The notes under the pieces: generated by a model
Database searches by the model: none
What the model was told of the DNA's origin: nothing
The model's input: the letters and a program-made list of their open reading frames with translations, nothing else
DNA from: a virus
DNA length: 44,991 nucleotides
IMG/VR virus record: IMGVR_UViG_3300046007_008872
Coordinates: 1 to 44,991 of that record
Reading direction: 5' to 3' (one strand)
Position numbers and translations under genes: made by a program
Part shown: in pieces, positions 43,299 to 44,991 of the stretch
Position numbering within the stretch: the first letter of the stretch is position 1
How the letters are laid out: every line of letters starts with the position of its first letter

Positions 43299-43739
43299 TT
43301 ATTCAATAGTTGTTGTTGCATTAAACTGGTCCAACTCATCTTGAATTTGTTCTATTCTTGTTTCTAAAAATTTAACTTCATTATCTCTTTCTTGGACGGA
43401 AATTTCGCTTGTCTTTATTATTTGAGTATCACTTCTTCTTGAATAAAAATCCTCAGCAATACCATTTGTACAATCTAAACTTCTTAATCCTTGAGCTAAA
43501 GATTTTAATTCAGATAAAAGAAAAATTTTATCGTATACCGGAACATTTGCTCTATGAATCTTTGTTTTTAAAACGGTTAATTCATTTATTTTAGCATATA
43601 TTGCGGTCAAAGTTTCCTTTGATGAATAATTTCTCTCATTACCCTCAATGATTGAGTTGTTCGTATGTAATCTAGTGTTTAGTTCTTTTAATTCCTGAAC
43701 TAATTTGTTTTTTTGTTTTAATGCTTGTCTTATTGTCAT
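43299..43739 (-). CDS. DIP1984-like coiled-coil protein (146 aa)
   Basis: MTIRQALKQKNKLVQELKEL, IYAKINELTVLKTKIHRANV, LLSELKSLAQGLRSL and a late ERDNEVKFLETRIEQIQDELDQFNATTTIE-type helix match the plan of DIP1984-family proteins as I remember it. It is predicted to be long helices. Role unknown. It has its own terminator after a 178-base trailer. Confidence 0.5.
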   Translation of the reverse strand: MTIRQALKQKNKLVQELKELNTRLHTNNSIIEGNERNYSSKETLTAIYAKINELTVLKTKIHRANVPVYDKIFLLSELKSLAQGLRSLDCTNGIAEDFYSRRSDTQIIKTSEISVQERDNEVKFLETRIEQIQDELDQFNATTTIE

Positions 43740-43778
43740 AATTATTTGTTTTGTGTTGAAATTATAATTTATTTATTT

Positions 43779-44120
43779 TTAATAGTCAACATCTTCTGTT
43801 AAACATATTTCAGTTTTTGCTAATTCACTATAAACCCAAATATCCCAACCTAACCCACCAGTTGATTTGAAAGTATATTCAAAGTTACCATACATACCAT
43901 AAACACCTTTAATATGTTTTTTCCAATTATCTAACTTTTCAACCTCGTTAGAGTGAATAGTAAATGTCATTGGTTTAAATTTCTCATCTGTTTCTGTTTT
44001 TTCTTGGTATTTTTTTGCAGATTCTTCACTTGTAAAATATGATAAATCCATAACTCTTTCTTTCATTTTTGAAAGTCTTTCGTTTTCTTTTTCGACAATT
44101 CGTTCTTCAAACTTACTCAT
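43779..44120 (-). CDS. Hypothetical protein (113 aa)
   Basis: A charged helical N-terminus (SKFEERIVEKENERLSKMKE) and a beta-rich half (FTIHSNEVEKLDNWKKHIKG, GGLGWDIWVYSELA). Not recognised. Confidence 0.5.
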   Translation of the reverse strand: MSKFEERIVEKENERLSKMKERVMDLSYFTSEESAKKYQEKTETDEKFKPMTFTIHSNEVEKLDNWKKHIKGVYGMYGNFEYTFKSTGGLGWDIWVYSELAKTEICLTEDVDY

Positions 44121-44128
44121 AATATGTT

Positions 44129-44680
44129 TTATTTAAATTCAATCACTTTAGCAGACCAGGGATCAAAAAAATTATCCACTTCACATTTTAGTACTTTATG
44201 TGTCTGTGCATTATAATAAAAGTCACCATTATTAATTTTTTCTTTTTCTTTTATGAGGTATTTTTTACCTTCATCTTCAATCATAAGTTTTTCATCTCTA
44301 TGTTCATCACAAAGTGTATGTATCCATTTTTTTATTCTATGTTGTTCTCCAGGTTCACCACAAACTTCACAAACAGAAAACGTTTCTCTTTCAGCATCCA
44401 CAATAAAATTAAATCCGTTTTCCGGTATGTTATCAATAAAAATACTCATACCACCAAACTTTTCTTTAACATTAACAAATTTTTTATCCCATCCAAGTTT
44501 AATTAAAACTTCAAAAAGTCTCTGGATTATTCCCAACCATCCGTTACCAACACCAAAATACCTTCTTTCCAATATTGGTCCCAAGTGTGGTTTGTGTTGT
44601 ATGGTAACACCACCAATATTTTTTAAAAAATTTTCAAACTCCTGGTCTGTTCTATGATTATCATTCATCCTTATTCCCAT
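44129..44680 (-). CDS. Zinc-binding phage protein (183 aa)
   Basis: It resembles a phage family with VKEKFGGMSIFIDN followed by a zinc site, here CEVCGEPGEQHRIKKWIHTL then CDEH. The start is MGIRMNDNHR at 44680 or the second Met at 44668, which shortens the overlap with the upstream gene to 8 bases. Function unknown. Confidence 0.6.
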   Translation of the reverse strand: MGIRMNDNHRTDQEFENFLKNIGGVTIQHKPHLGPILERRYFGVGNGWLGIIQRLFEVLIKLGWDKKFVNVKEKFGGMSIFIDNIPENGFNFIVDAERETFSVCEVCGEPGEQHRIKKWIHTLCDEHRDEKLMIEDEGKKYLIKEKEKINNGDFYYNAQTHKVLKCEVDNFFDPWSAKVIEFK

Positions 44681-44991
44681 TTTTTCTTTCTTTTCTTACA
44701 ATTGCAATGGCATTTGATAATGTCTCATAACTATCCCAGAATCCACCTCTATCATCAAGGAATATGTTAGCATATAACTTACCATTTACACCATATGGTT
44801 TATCCCATTCAGGGTGCATCTCATTGACACCGTGGACCTCAATACCTAAACTTTCAACTTGTTCTTTTGCTCGTTCTAACTGGTGGTAAGCTCTTGCGGT
44901 GTTTATTAAAAATATAATACCTTCTTTTTGACATTCCAAAATTAAATCAACCATTTTTTTACAGTTGTTTTTAATTTCTTCGTTGTAAGGT
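44661..44991 (-). CDS. HAD-like hydrolase, C-terminal part, truncated by window edge
   Basis: The frame is open to the end of the window: PYNEEIKNNCKKMVDLILEC runs on before the first Met. FLINTARAYHQLERAKEQVE has the motif II Thr of HAD phosphatases and NIFLDDRGGF the motif IV acids. The nucleophile Asp lies beyond the window. Probably a nucleotide or sugar phosphatase. Confidence 0.65.
   Translation of the reverse strand, partial: PYNEEIKNNCKKMVDLILECQKEGIIFLINTARAYHQLERAKEQVESLGIEVHGVNEMHPEWDKPYGVNGKLYANIFLDDRGGFWDSYETLSNAIAIVRKERKNGNKDE

Noticed and set aside
44198-44657. Two plus-strand frames of 102 and 134 codons
   Set aside because: They lie wholly opposite a minus-strand gene with a zinc motif and have no promoter or coupling.
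1-44991. CRISPR array, insertion sequence or integrase
   Set aside because: No regularly spaced repeats, transposase or recombinase motif was seen; short tandem repeats at 13037 and 15770 are protein linkers.

Overview
The window looks like part of a large, AT-rich tailed-phage genome (myovirus, T4-like in logic) infecting a Bacteroidota host. Three things suggest this. Promoters match the Bacteroidota consensus (TTTG, about 20 bases, TAnnTTTG). Almost every gene lies on one strand, packed with 1-20 base overlaps. Several proteins resemble families I know from T4-like and other large phages (DUF5856-like, DUF6915-like, the 215-aa protein at 8156-8803, phage ThyA, a phage amidase). No capsid, tail, terminase or polymerase gene is in the window, so the phage assignment is an inference. 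I saw no tRNA, rRNA, CRISPR array or insertion sequence.

Layout. 1-2.5 kb: two tiny plus-strand membrane proteins, two minus-strand hypotheticals and long non-coding stretches rich in palindromes, G-runs, TGTCA repeats and at least three candidate structured RNAs. 2.5-24.5 kb: an accessory region of about 20 proteins that share a few types of short N-terminal leader (MNLQEQISRIxSMMGxINE, MKIxITExQ, MK(D/E)LIxxILKE, MKKIIKLTETDLTRIVKRVIEE). Most leaders contain or end in (I/L/V)xE. The bodies are unrelated: ParB-like, papain/transglutaminase-like, two ADP-ribosyltransferase-like, DHH phosphoesterase, PD-(D/E)XK-like nuclease, and a cassette of multidomain peptidoglycan enzymes (VanY+M23, SGNH+lytic transglycosylase, alpha/beta hydrolase, the latter all with peptidoglycan-binding domains). 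This is the organisation expected of capsid-targeting sequences of the T4 internal-protein/Alt type, cut by a prohead protease after (L/I)xE. I propose a large set of virion-packaged, co-injected effectors, some built as polyproteins with internal leaders. A four-gene paralogous array (17.6-20.4 kb) sits inside the region.

25-45 kb: mostly small early- or middle-type genes: metallophosphoesterase, YciA-like thioesterase, amidase endolysin, P-loop kinase, ThyA, a UvrC-like protein without the usual C-terminus, zinc ribbons, SPFH protein, three lipoproteins (a fourth is at 12.4 kb), Smr-like protein, two HAD proteins, a TonB-like protein and a DIP1984-like protein. Between them are chains of 27-60 codon membrane or charged microgenes.

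Two promoter classes seem to divide the genes. TATCTTTG-type elements lie 4-5 bases before the ATG of several housekeeping genes, implying leaderless early transcripts. An ATATTTAT element lies 4-6 bases before many leader-bearing genes and may be a late promoter. Rho-independent terminators separate several minus-strand units.
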